NCBI GenBank assembly: GCA_016712035.1 | Contig: JADJRT010000008.1 | Span: 109,501-173,500, forward strand | Source: Flammeovirgaceae bacterium | Lineage (GTDB): Bacteria; Bacteroidota; Bacteroidia; Cytophagales; Cyclobacteriaceae | Direction of reading: 5' to 3' | Length of the DNA stretch: 64,000 nucleotides | In this document: piece by piece, positions 18,647 to 28,030 of the stretch | Layout of the letters: every line of letters begins with the position of its first letter | How positions within the stretch are numbered: the first letter of the stretch is position 1 | Translations under genes and position numbers: made by a program | The notes under the pieces: model-generated | What the model was told of the DNA's origin: nothing | The model's input: the letters and a program-made list of their open reading frames with translations, nothing else | Databases searched by the model: none

Positions 18647-19991
18647 ATGAGTCTTTTCCTTAAATTTATTTTCCTTATAAGCGACTTGTTTTTTTTAAAT
18701 CTGGCAATCGTTCTTTCCTTTGGCGTCAGTGATGGAATTTATTTTGACACAGCGGGCAACAACGAATTGTATCTAATTCTATTCAGCAATATTGGTTGGA
18801 TCTTTTTGGTGCTTGTATCTAATCCTTACAGTTTAAGTAAGGGATGGTCTGTGTCTAAGATATTTAAGAGTCAGATTGCCTTTTTGTTTGTTCATGTTCT
18901 TATCATTTTCTCTTTAGTGGTCTTTTTCAAAAGAGTTTTTCGATCACACAGATAATTTTGGTTTACTCTTTTTTTATTCCACTTTTCTTCGTGTGGAAAG
19001 TGTTTATAATTTTCGTGCGGAGGCTCTTCATCAAAGATATTCCACTTAGAAATTATATTTTAATTGGGCGTAATGGGTTATCTGAAGGGATTAGAAAGTA
19101 TTATTTAGTAAACTCTCAAGAGGGATATCGGTTTGGTGGTTATTTTGATCACGAATCCAATCCTCAACTACTGCATCGACTAACCGAATTTTGCAAAAAA
19201 AATGAAGTACATGAAATATTTTATTGTGTAGATAATCCAAGTACTACTCAACTTCAGCAGTTAGTTAGTTTTGGGTTAGACTCCCTCATAAAGGTTAAGC
19301 TTATATCTGGAGGAACTCCACAAAATCAGGCCATACAATTTGATAAGTATGATCAAATTCCCGCCTTTGATTTAGCCACTTTGCCCTTAGATGAGTATCG
19401 TAACCAGATTATTAAAAGAATGTTTGACTTAATTTTCTCAATGATCTTTCTAGTAACCGTTTTTTCATGGCTCTACCCCTTGTTAGCAGTTCTTATAAAG
19501 TGGGATTCTAAAGGTCCTGTCTTTTTTATACAATTGCGTAATGGTCTAAAGAACCATCCGTTTGGATGCTATAAATTTCGTACAATGAGCTTTGAACAAG
19601 ATGCTGAATTTAAACAGGCAACTCAGAATGATCCTCGGATAACAAGAGTGGGTAAGTTTTTGAGAAAAAGTAGTTTCGATGAACTTCCCAATTCATAAAT
19701 GTTTTTAAAGGCGAGATGTCTCTCATAGGCCCAAGACCCCACCCCATAAAACTAAATGAAGATTTTGCTCAAAAAATTGCCACCTTAACCTCCAGGCATT
19801 ATGTTAAGCCCGGATTGTCTGGCCTGGCCCAATGCATGGGTTACAGAGGCGAAACAAAAACTCTTGAAGCAATGGAAAACCGGGTTCGTCTTGATCGTTA
19901 TTATATTGAAAACTGGACTTTTTGGTTAGATATCAAAATTATCTTCCTTACGATCATAAGCATCTTACGAGGCAGCGAAAAAGCTTATTAA
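18647..19991 (+). pseudogene. polyprenyl glycosylphosphotransferase (WcaJ/WbaP type), frame broken as sequenced
   Basis: Three frame pieces join into about 448 residues. The N-terminal part has transmembrane helices and a CoA_binding_3-like domain (NYILIGRNGLSEGI...). The C-terminal bacterial sugar transferase domain has KRMFDLIFS, GCYKFRTMS, DELPQFINVFKGEMSLIGPRP and KPGLSGLAQ. The breaks are one T missing in GTTTTTCG near 18938 and one C missing in CTTCCCAATTC near 19690. Each repair restores conserved sequence directly. The enzyme loads a sugar-1-phosphate onto undecaprenyl phosphate to start the repeat unit. Confidence 0.9.
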
Positions 19992-20002
19992 CTTTAATGT
20001 AA

Positions 20003-21075
20003 CGATTTATCATCCGAATATTCTTCTATACCGCCATCTCCTTTCTGATCTCCTTCTTGTTCTTTCCTGTATTTATTAAGGTATTGAAACAATGGAAGTT
20101 GTTTGATTCTTCGGGGAGCCATAAAATTCATTCTGACTTTAAGCCCTCCATGGGGGGGATCGCTATTTTACTAGGCGCCTTAATTTCTCTCTTAATGTGT
20201 TTGTCTTTTCAGGATTGGATTAACCTGCGATTTTTTTTTATAGCCATTGCCTTAATGTTTATCATTGGTCTTCGAGACGATATTCTTGCTCTAACTCCAA
20301 AGCAAAAGTTATACAGTCAATTTTTGCCAGTCCTTATTTTGGTCCTTTTGGATCGCACTATTCTTGAATCCACTTACGGCCTATTTGGAGATTTTGTATT
20401 TCCTGAATGGGCCAGTTTGCTAATCAGTCTATTTGTGATCGTGATACTCACCAATGCCTATAACTTAATTGATGGATTAGATGGCTTAGCGGGAACCATT
20501 GGGGTTATTACCCTTGGATTTTATGGAACCTGGTTTTTTGCTATTGGCAACAGTGCCGTTGGGCTTATCGCATTTTGTTTCTCAGGGGCATTGTTGGCTT
20601 TTCTTTACTTTAATTGGCAGCCCTCTAAAATCTTTATGGGCGATACCGGGGCGCTTTTGATAGGCTTACTTATTTCTTACCTGACAGTTCAATTTATTAG
20701 AACAAACCACGCCCTTCCCAACATCTCGATCTATAAATTCACTTCTTCTGTCCCTACGGCAGCCTGCGTCCTTATCATCCCTATTTTCGATACGTTACGG
20801 GTAATTATTTTACGCCTAAGGAAACTCCAGTCCCCCTTTAAGGCCGACAAGAATCACCTACATCACCAGTTTTTGAATCTTGGGTTTGATCACGCCCGAT
20901 CCGTAATTTCAATAGCCCTCATTAGTATCTTTTTTCTTGCGATTGCCGTACTTTTGCGGAAGCAAGGTGACCTTGTAATTTTGACAATAATCGTGGCTGT
21001 ATGCCTGATTATAAATTACACCTTGGGGATACTTCAAACTAAAAGATTGAATGGAGCAAAAATAAAGTCCATTGA
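20003..21075 (+). CDS. WecA/TagO-like undecaprenyl-phosphate sugar-1-phosphate transferase
   Basis: This polytopic enzyme of about 350 residues carries MGGIAIL, GLRDDI, NAYNLIDGLDGLAG, FMGDTGALLIG and the KNHLHHQ (HIHH-type) motif of the WecA subgroup. It primes glycan synthesis on undecaprenyl phosphate. As given, its frame runs into pheS. Restoring one A in the A5 run at 21058-21062 gives an ending TKRLNGAKNKVH followed by TGA at 21073-21075. The 5' end is unclear: the frame is open back to TAA at 20000, preceded directly by ATG, so codon 2 may be misread. The first common start codon in frame is TTG 20057, inside the first helix. Confidence 0.85.
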
Positions 21076-22072
21076 GGAACAAATAAATTCCTTCTTGATT
21101 AAAACTAAGGAGGACTTAGAACACTATCGTCTTCAATATATCAGTAAAAAGGGTGCTGTTGCTTCGCTGTTCGAAGACCTTAAGACAATAGCAGCAGAAC
21201 ACAAGAAATTGATGGGAAAGTCGCTCAATGATTTGAAGCGATTATCAGAAGAGAAGTTTAAAGCCGCACAGGAAAGTTTAGAGTCCGCAACCACGGCAAC
21301 CACGACTGATCTTGACCTTACGCTACCGATTACCCCTAACAAAGCCGGTAGTCAGCATCCACTTAATCTTACCCGCTCTAGAATTATTGAAATCTTTGAG
21401 CGCTTAGGTTTCAATGTGGAAGACGGCCCTGAGATTGAAGACGATTGGCATAATTTTTCAGCTCTTAATTTTCCCGAGAATCATCCGGCACGCGAAATGC
21501 AAGACACATTCTTTATAGAAAAGAATCCGGACATGCTATTGCGAACGCATACCTCAAATGTGCAGATTCGATTAATGAAGGATAGAAAGCCACCCTTTAG
21601 AGCTATCATGCCTGGGCGTGTTTATCGAAACGAAGCAATCTCAGCGCGGGCTCATTGTTTCTTTCATCAGGTTGAAGGTTTGTATGTAGATAAAAATGTG
21701 GGTTTCTCAGATCTGAAGCAAACGCTTTATCATTTTGCTAAGGAGATGTTTGGTAAGGAAACTAAAATCCGTTTGAGGCCATCGTTCTTTCCGTTTACAG
21801 AGCCAAGTGCCGAGATCGATATCTCGTGTCTTATTTGCCATGGAAAAGGTTGTAATGTTTGCAAGTACTCGGGTTGGGTAGAGATTGCGGGTTCAGGAAT
21901 GGTACATCCCAATGTGTTAAAGAGTTGTGGTATTGACCCGGAAGAATACACAGGCTTTGCTTTTGGAATGGGTATCGAGCGAATCACCATGTTGCGATAT
22001 AGTATTAACGACCTCCGTCTTTTTTCTGAAAATGACATCCGGTTTTTGAAACAGTTTAAGCCGGTTGTGTAA
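21051..22072 (+). CDS. pheS: phenylalanyl-tRNA synthetase alpha subunit
   Basis: This class II synthetase subunit of about 340 residues has an N-terminal coiled-coil (IEEQINSF...YISKKGAVASLF), motif 2 in PGRVYRNEAISARAHCFFHQVEG, the cysteine cluster CLICHGKGCNVC, and motif 3 in GFAFGMGIERITMLRY. It pairs with PheT, not present here, to charge tRNA-Phe. With one A restored at 21058-21062, an ATG at 21051 opens MEQKIKSIEEQ and overlaps the WecA stop by 25 bp. As printed, it is fused to WecA. I regard the fusion as an artefact (see findings). Confidence 0.93.
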
Positions 22073-22085
22073 GGCTTAAAACTCA

Positions 22086-23192
22086 ATGAAAGTTCCTTTC
22101 GCAAACCTAACGAGTCAATATAGAAATCTGAAACCTGAAATTGATCAGGCGATTGATTCTGTTTTGGATTCAGGGAATTTTATTGGAGGTGAGCCGATTC
22201 GATTATTCGAAAAGAACTTTGCGGATGTCTGCTCAGTGAAACATTGCATCGGTTTGGGAAATGGTACGGCTGGACTCTTCCTCGCGCTTAAAGCTCTTGA
22301 TGTAGGCCCGGGAGATGAAGTGATTACTCCGGCATGGAGTTGGATCTCAACTTCCGAAGTAATAACAATGGCAGGAGCCAAGCCCGTGTTTGCCGATGTC
22401 GACCCTGCATATTATACGATCACCGCATCAGAAATTGAAAGGAAGATCACAGGCCGAACGAAGGCTGTAATTATTGTTCATCTCTATGGGCAGGTGGCCG
22501 AGATAAAGCGAATTAAAGAATTCTGTGACAGTAAAAATATTTCAATAATAGAGGATTGCTCTCAGGCACATTTGTCTGAAGAGAATGGGGTAGTAGCTGG
22601 TGCTGTTGGTGATTGTGGGGTATTCAGTTTTTCCAACAAAAATTTAGGTGCTTATGGCGATGCGGGTTGTGTAATCACGAATAATGAATCATTAGCGATC
22701 AAGATCAGGCGGCTAGCGAATCATGGAGGGTTATCCAAGGACGAACACCTGATGGAGGGGTTCAACAGTCGACTCGATACGATACAGGCAGCCATACTAA
22801 ATGTAAAGCTTCCTCTTCTATCCGTCTGGACAAAAAAGCGCATTGAATTGGCCCAACTTTATAGTTCAGATTTAACCGGTATAAGCGGAATTACATTGCC
22901 TGAAATTCGCGTAGATACAATTCACTCTTTTCATTTGTTTGTTGTATTGGCAGAAAAAAGAGAACAGCTAGAGGAATATTTATCTCAACGAGAGATACAG
23001 ACGCTAGTTCACTATCCGAAGGCATTACCTTTTGAACCCGCCTATAGTTACCTGAATCACAAAGAATCTGATTTTCCGGTTTCCGCTCATTTGCAAAATG
23101 TAGTTCTTTCCTTGCCCTTATATCCTGAACTTAGCCGGGAGCAAGTTGTGTATGTATGTAAATCTATCCGATCGTTTTATGAAACTTTCTGA
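22086..23192 (+). CDS. DegT/DnrJ/EryC1 sugar aminotransferase (FdtB/QdtB/WbpE-like)
   Basis: This 368-residue PLP enzyme has VPFANLTSQYRNLKPEID at the start, GNFIGGEPIRLFE, GLGNGTAGLFLALKAL, IIEDCSQAHL and the internal-aldimine lysine in FSNKNLGAYGDAG. The NKNLGAYGDAG pattern is seen in enzymes that aminate C3 of dTDP- or UDP-keto sugars. It resembles the partial gene at the window start (NSRLDTIQAAIL) but is clearly distinct. It lies 13 bp after pheS and its end overlaps the next gene. Substrate is not determined. Confidence 0.85.
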   Translation: MKVPFANLTSQYRNLKPEIDQAIDSVLDSGNFIGGEPIRLFEKNFADVCSVKHCIGLGNGTAGLFLALKALDVGPGDEVITPAWSWISTSEVITMAGAKPVFADVDPAYYTITASEIERKITGRTKAVIIVHLYGQVAEIKRIKEFCDSKNISIIEDCSQAHLSEENGVVAGAVGDCGVFSFSNKNLGAYGDAGCVITNNESLAIKIRRLANHGGLSKDEHLMEGFNSRLDTIQAAILNVKLPLLSVWTKKRIELAQLYSSDLTGISGITLPEIRVDTIHSFHLFVVLAEKREQLEEYLSQREIQTLVHYPKALPFEPAYSYLNHKESDFPVSAHLQNVVLSLPLYPELSREQVVYVCKSIRSFYETF

Positions 23193-24042
23193 GATTTCTA
23201 AAGTAGGTATTGTGGGGGCGGGAACCATGGGGCAAGGCATTGCTATTTCGTGTGCGCTGGCAAATTTCGAAACGATTCTTTTTGATGTTAATAGAGATGC
23301 TCTGACCGCAGGACTAAATCAGATTCAAAAATCATTGGAGCAGTCCGTGAACAAAGGGAAACTTAGTCAACAGGATTGTGATCGCGCCTTGACAAGAATA
23401 AGTTTGGTTGAGAATATTTCTGCTCTGCACGCGAATCTGATTATTGAGGCGGTTGTTGAAAATCTTAAGGTAAAGCAGACCCTCTTTGCTCAACTAGAAA
23501 AAGTAAATGATGGAAAAGCAATATTGGCAACCAATACATCATCCATTCCAGTGACACAAATTGCTGCGTCTTTACAAAACCCATCTCAATGCATTGGATT
23601 ACATTTTTTTAATCCAGCACACCTAATGAAGTTGGTTGAGGTAATTTCAGGGTCTCAAACAAATCCGGAATTGATTCTGCTAATGAAGGATTTTGCAAAA
23701 GCTCTTGGAAAAACTCCTGTTGAAGTAAAAGATTCTCCCGGTTTTATCGTTAACCGGGTAGCCCGACATTTTTATGTGGAATCATTAAAGGTATTGGAAG
23801 ATAAAGTGACTTCGTTTGATGCAATCGATAATTTGATGCGATCGGCTGGTTTTAGAATGGGACCCTTTGAATTAATGGATTTGATTGGCATGGATGTAAA
23901 CTACGCGGTTACAACCTCGGTGTATGAAGGTTTTGATAAAGCACATAAGTTCAAACCCAGTGACATTCAATATCAAAAAATCAAGGAAGGGAATTTAGGT
24001 AAGAAATCGGGTAAAGGTTTTTATGATTATTCGAAAAAGTAA
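23179..24042 (+). CDS. 3-hydroxybutyryl-CoA/3-hydroxyacyl-CoA dehydrogenase
   Basis: This protein has 287 residues from the ATG at 23179, chosen because it places the Rossmann motif VGIVGAGTMGQGIAI at the usual distance; a GTG at 23146 is less likely. LATNTSSIPVTQIA, GLHFFNPAHLMKLVEVI (catalytic histidine), SPGFIVNRVAR and GPFELMDLIGMDV are classic hydroxyacyl-CoA dehydrogenase signatures. It uses NAD(P) to interconvert 3-hydroxyacyl- and 3-ketoacyl-CoA in fatty-acid or butanoate metabolism. It overlaps the aminotransferase by 14 bp and the following lipoprotein gene by 20 bp. Confidence 0.94.
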   Translation: MKLSEISKVGIVGAGTMGQGIAISCALANFETILFDVNRDALTAGLNQIQKSLEQSVNKGKLSQQDCDRALTRISLVENISALHANLIIEAVVENLKVKQTLFAQLEKVNDGKAILATNTSSIPVTQIAASLQNPSQCIGLHFFNPAHLMKLVEVISGSQTNPELILLMKDFAKALGKTPVEVKDSPGFIVNRVARHFYVESLKVLEDKVTSFDAIDNLMRSAGFRMGPFELMDLIGMDVNYAVTTSVYEGFDKAHKFKPSDIQYQKIKEGNLGKKSGKGFYDYSKK

Positions 24043-24463
24043 AATCTATTTACTCATTATTTTACTTCTCGCGTGTACCCCCGACATGTATGATGACCCC
24101 ATACCCCTGGTGCCTTTTGCAGACATAGTTATCAATTTGAATTTGCCCGAATATATCAATCTAAGAACCGATGGCGGTTCGAAGGAATTAAGTACAGGTG
24201 GGGTTCGGGGAATAATTGTTTACAGGGTAAATACTTCTACCTATTTTGCTTACGAGCGCAATTGTTCTTACCACCCCAACGAGGCCTGTGCCACGGTTAA
24301 CATAGACAGCTCCAGGCTCTTTATGATTGATCCATGTTGTAAATCAAATTTCGATTTTGAAGAGGGCATCCCAACCGGAGGGCCTGCCTGGCGTCCCTTG
24401 CAAAGGTACCGGACTCAACTAGCCGGTACAACCCTTACCATCAGTGATGAAATAATTTATTAG
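24023..24463 (+). CDS. small lipoprotein with a degenerate Rieske-like domain
   Basis: This 146-residue protein has a hydrophobic signal segment, YLLIILLLACTP, ending in a lipobox cysteine, so it is likely anchored in the inner or outer membrane. The mature part has NCSYHPNEAC and DPCCKSNFDFEEG, then PAWRPLQRYRTQLAG. This layout recalls Rieske 2Fe-2S proteins, but the canonical CxH...CxxH spacing is not kept (CSYH and CCKS here), so cluster binding is doubtful. Its stop overlaps the stop of the convergent permease gene by 4 bp. Function unknown. Confidence 0.65.
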   Translation: MIIRKSKIYLLIILLLACTPDMYDDPIPLVPFADIVINLNLPEYINLRTDGGSKELSTGGVRGIIVYRVNTSTYFAYERNCSYHPNEACATVNIDSSRLFMIDPCCKSNFDFEEGIPTGGPAWRPLQRYRTQLAGTTLTISDEIIY

Positions 24464-25914
24464 CTCTTTTTCTCTTTTCTAAGATTGCTGTTATTCTTGC
24501 TGTAAACGAAGTAAATAACTAAACCCACCACCATCCAGACAAGTGCTGAGATCAAAGTTTCTGTACTGAGCGAGAAAATCATGGCAGAGCAAACGATTAC
24601 ACCCAGAATTGGAACCAACGGAACCAGTGGTGTTTTAAAAGGCCTTACGGCACTAGGATTTTTTACTCGTAAGACCCAAATACCAATGCACACTAATACA
24701 AAGGCGAACAAGGTTCCAAAGCTGGTAAGATCACCAGCCACACTACCGGGTACGAGGCCAGCAAAAGCCCCAACAAAAATCAGCAACAGCCAGTTTGCTT
24801 TGAAGGGAGTACGATGTACTGGATGTAATTCTGAAAATACTTTGGGCACTAATCCATCTTTTGACATAGAATAAAAAACGCGTGACTGGCCCATCAACAT
24901 GACGAGAATAACGGAAGAAAACCCCGCCAGGATCGCCACGGTAATCAGCGTAGCAAGCCATCCATAGCCAGGCATATGATTTTGAATTGCAAAGGCTACT
25001 GATGCTTCTTTTCCGGCTGTGTTAAATTCATCCCAATGTGCAACACCGGTTAGTACATAAGAAAACAATACATAAAGAATTGTACAGATAACTAATGATC
25101 CTAAAATACCAATGGGCATATCGCGCTTAGGATTCTTCGCTTCCTGGGCTGCTGTTGACACGGCATCAAAACCAATAAAGGCAAAGAAAACAATACCTGC
25201 CCCACCCAATACACCACCCCATCCGAACCTATTCCAGGTATCATGATCTGGGCTGGATTGAGGAATAATAAAAGGGGTATAATTTGCTGTATCTATAAAA
25301 CTCCAGCCAATACCAATAAATAAGAGGACGATAGCAACTTTAACAAATACGATAACCGCATTTAAGTTGGCTGACTCTTTCGTTCCCTTAATTAAGATCA
25401 TGGTGAGAATCAATAAAATAACCAAGGCCGGGAAGTTAATGATACCCCTTACCCCATCCAGTGAAGTTTCGAAAGGGGAGTGGCACCATTGATAGGGTAT
25501 GGCTCCGCCCAACAAATTATTGAGATACTCACTCCACGCTATGGACACGGTAGCGGATGCAAGGGCATACTCCAGCACCAGAGCCCATCCAATAATCCAT
25601 GCTATAAACTCGCCCATAGTTACGTAGGCATAGGCATAAGCGCTACCAGCAATAGGAATCATAGAGGCAAACTCAGCATAGCATAGGCCAGCAAACGCAC
25701 AACCAACAGCCGCAATCAGAAAGGAAACCACCACGGCCGGACCGGCAGCTTCTCCCGCAGCAGCGGCAGTTCGCACAAATAAACCAGCCCCGATAATTGC
25801 CCCAATGCCTAAGGCTATCAGGTTACCTACTCCTAAGGTCCGTTTTAAGCCTTTATCTGAGTCACCGGCTTGGGACATCATTTGTTCGAGGGGTTTTTTG
25901 ATAAATAGGCTCAT
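24460..25914 (-). CDS. APC-superfamily amino acid permease (CAT-like)
   Basis: This 484-residue integral membrane protein has about 12-14 helices. GVGNLIALGIGAIIGAGLFVRTA near residue 30 is the first-helix motif of APC amino-acid transporters. FIGFDAVSTAAQEAKNPKRDMP is the helix 6 region of cationic amino acid permeases, and GQSRVFYSMSKDGLVP is also typical. It probably imports amino acids with protons or exchanges them. It is monocistronic on the minus strand, convergent with the lipoprotein gene. Confidence 0.9.
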   Translation of the reverse strand: MSLFIKKPLEQMMSQAGDSDKGLKRTLGVGNLIALGIGAIIGAGLFVRTAAAAGEAAGPAVVVSFLIAAVGCAFAGLCYAEFASMIPIAGSAYAYAYVTMGEFIAWIIGWALVLEYALASATVSIAWSEYLNNLLGGAIPYQWCHSPFETSLDGVRGIINFPALVILLILTMILIKGTKESANLNAVIVFVKVAIVLLFIGIGWSFIDTANYTPFIIPQSSPDHDTWNRFGWGGVLGGAGIVFFAFIGFDAVSTAAQEAKNPKRDMPIGILGSLVICTILYVLFSYVLTGVAHWDEFNTAGKEASVAFAIQNHMPGYGWLATLITVAILAGFSSVILVMLMGQSRVFYSMSKDGLVPKVFSELHPVHRTPFKANWLLLIFVGAFAGLVPGSVAGDLTSFGTLFAFVLVCIGIWVLRVKNPSAVRPFKTPLVPLVPILGVIVCSAMIFSLSTETLISALVWMVVGLVIYFVYSKNNSNLRKEKKS

Positions 25915-26034
25915 GGGTTGGGGTATAAATTTGGATTATACAATTCCCTAAAAGTATAAAGAATAATGAATTGTGAAAGAATATTGGCTTGCCGCTTGCG
26001 TAATTTTCAGGCTGGTAGTTTTGCCAGCACCTAA

Positions 26035-27412
26035 TTAATTAGGGAGTGCAAATTTCATCCGCACCTTTACTTCACTCTCCACCGCTACATTATCTTCCGT
26101 AGTGGGTTGCCATTTGGGTCCTTCCTGAACTAAACGCACCACTTCCTCATCACATCCATAGCCCAAACCTTTTAGTACATTAAATTCACCCAGAGAGCCA
26201 TCTGTTTTGACCGTGAACTGAATAGTTACTTTACCTTTTATTTTACTTGCTAACGCTTCTTGTGGATAGCGCAAACTATTTTTTAGATATTGATCGTATG
26301 CTTTACGTCCACCAACAGGTTCAGCTAGTTTAAGGATGGGTTGATGATTCGATTCGATTCCGGAAGAAGAGTAGCCGGTTACGACTACTTCACTTAATTG
26401 AGCTACATCAGATTCAAGTTTGACATTCAATTCACTTTGATTGTCGGCTTTGACTTCTTCTGTTTTTAAACCGATAAAGGAATAGACTAAGATTGGTGCG
26501 TTGGAATTGCTTACTATCTGATAATTGCCCTGCATATCGGTTACTGTTCCCGTGGTTGTTCCTTTAACAACTACATTCACGCCTGGGAGTGGAGTATTAT
26601 CCTCTGCAGAAAGTACTTTGCCCTGAATTGTTTTCTGAGCAATTGACATCTTTTTGCGACCCATATCTTCAGATCGTGCCGCTTGCGCAGATTCTTGCTT
26701 TATCTCTACTTGTGCTTCTAAGGCAATCATGGGCTTCTCTTCAACAAGGTCAGCAACCTTCTCCTCAGTAATTTCTTTGTTTTCCTTTTCTGCTTCTGAT
26801 GCTATAGATGGGGCAGCTGCACCAGATGAAATTTGATCTTCATCTACGGCTGCGTACTCAGAATCTTTTTCGATTTACGTTCCCCAGAAATTTTACTCTC
26901 TTGTTTCGTTTCGCTTAAGGCAAGATTTTTATCTTGAACGCTAGAGTCAATGATATTCTTTTTCTCTTCAACGGATTCATCAGTTTTTATGGATTCACTT
27001 TGAACGAGCTTTTTTATCTTCTGTTTGGAGTAATGGGATAGCAGCATAGTATACGATTACCAAAAAGGCAACCGAAGCTGCAATCCGAAGAGGCCAAGCC
27101 CATGTATTATTTTTCTTTGGTTAGGGGTAGATTCTGTACTTTGTTTATCAATAGAATGGAACTCTGCAGCGGATGGAGGCCCAGAAGCTGCTACTTGCCA
27201 ATTTTTCGTTTCGCGTTCATTTACTCTTCTTTCAATTTCAGTGTCAATATCTTTTAAATCGTTCGTAAAATCTTTAGATGTAATTAGCCCAGCACCCTCT
27301 AAAGCATCCGCCAAAAATGGATCACGCAAGGCTTTTTCTCCAAAGCATGCTGTTCTTCGGGCGACATTTCACCGTTAATGTATCTCCTGATATCGTCTTC
27401 CCACTTATCCAT
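26035..27412 (-). pseudogene. anti-sigma-like/CarboxypepD_reg/TonB-C hybrid membrane protein, frame broken as sequenced
   Basis: The reconstructed protein is about 460 residues. Its N-terminus (MDKWEDDIRRYINGEMSPEEQ) looks like Bacteroidota anti-sigma proteins. A single helix (IAASVAFLVIVYYAAIP), a charged linker, a CarboxypepD_reg-like domain (IQGKVLSAEDNTPLPGVNV), a SusC-like DVAQLSEVVVTG and a C-terminal TonB domain (YPQEALASKIKGKVTIQF) follow. Breaks: one A missing near 27335, one near 27110, an irregular one near 27015 and one A missing near 26870. The start overlaps the sigma factor stop by 8 bp, indicating coupling. It likely holds the sigma factor at the membrane; TonB function is possible. 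Confidence 0.78.
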
Positions 27413-27941
27413 TTCGCTCCATACAGATTTTTAAATTTCGCTTCCCATTTTGAATGAAACTTTTCACCTGATTCAAATCAAACCCCGTAGCGGTTGCAAT
27501 TTCTTTATAACACCTTTCTTTCAAAAAAAAGAGTTGAATACACTGCTTTTGCTCGTTGATCAATGTTTCTATACAATCTTCCAATTTGGTTAGGTTCCCT
27601 TCCAGATCGGGTTCTTCTTCCGGATGCAGAAGCAATTGATTTTCCATAAAATCCGGTGAAAATTCCTGTGTGAATTTACTCTTTCTGGCTCGAATCTGCA
27701 TTAAGCAATGATTACGGGCCGTTACATATAGCCAACTCTTAAAATTCTCCACCTCATGGGTCATTAAAGTCGGGATCAGTTTCTCAAACAACTGCATAAC
27801 TGCATCCTTCGCGTCATCGCGATCTTTTAAATACTTCAAGCATACTCCATAAACAAGCGATTGATATCGGGTGTAGAGCTCGCCTAGCAGCGGTAACTCC
27901 CCGTTTTCTTTGTATTGGGCTAATAATTCTAAGTCCGTCAA
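27405..27941 (-). CDS. ECF RNA polymerase sigma factor
   Basis: This 178-residue protein has region 2 (YQSLVYGVCLKYLKDRDDAKDAVMQLFEKLI) and region 4 (CIQLFFLKERCYKEIATATGFDLNQVKSFIQNGKRNLK), the usual ECF two-domain layout without region 3. It redirects RNA polymerase to a small regulon. The overlapping downstream gene encodes the likely membrane anti-sigma protein. The VWA gene at 28031 is divergent and may share its promoter region. Target genes are not known. Confidence 0.92.
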   Translation of the reverse strand: MTDLELLAQYKENGELPLLGELYTRYQSLVYGVCLKYLKDRDDAKDAVMQLFEKLIPTLMTHEVENFKSWLYVTARNHCLMQIRARKSKFTQEFSPDFMENQLLLHPEEEPDLEGNLTKLEDCIETLINEQKQCIQLFFLKERCYKEIATATGFDLNQVKSFIQNGKRNLKICMERNG

Positions 27942-28030
27942 AACCTTTGCAAAGCCTTAAGTTAAAATTTTTAATTGTTTTTTATGGAAAACGACAGTAG
28001 TCTGAATCATAGCATCAAAAAATAAATTCA

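Noticed and set aside
20057..22072. A single 671-residue WecA-PheS fusion protein
   Set aside because: One extra A at 21058-21062 gives natural ends for both proteins, and the same kind of error occurs throughout the window.
21730..22104. Long antisense frame opposite pheS
   Set aside because: It mirrors a conserved synthetase on the plus strand and has no recognisable domain.
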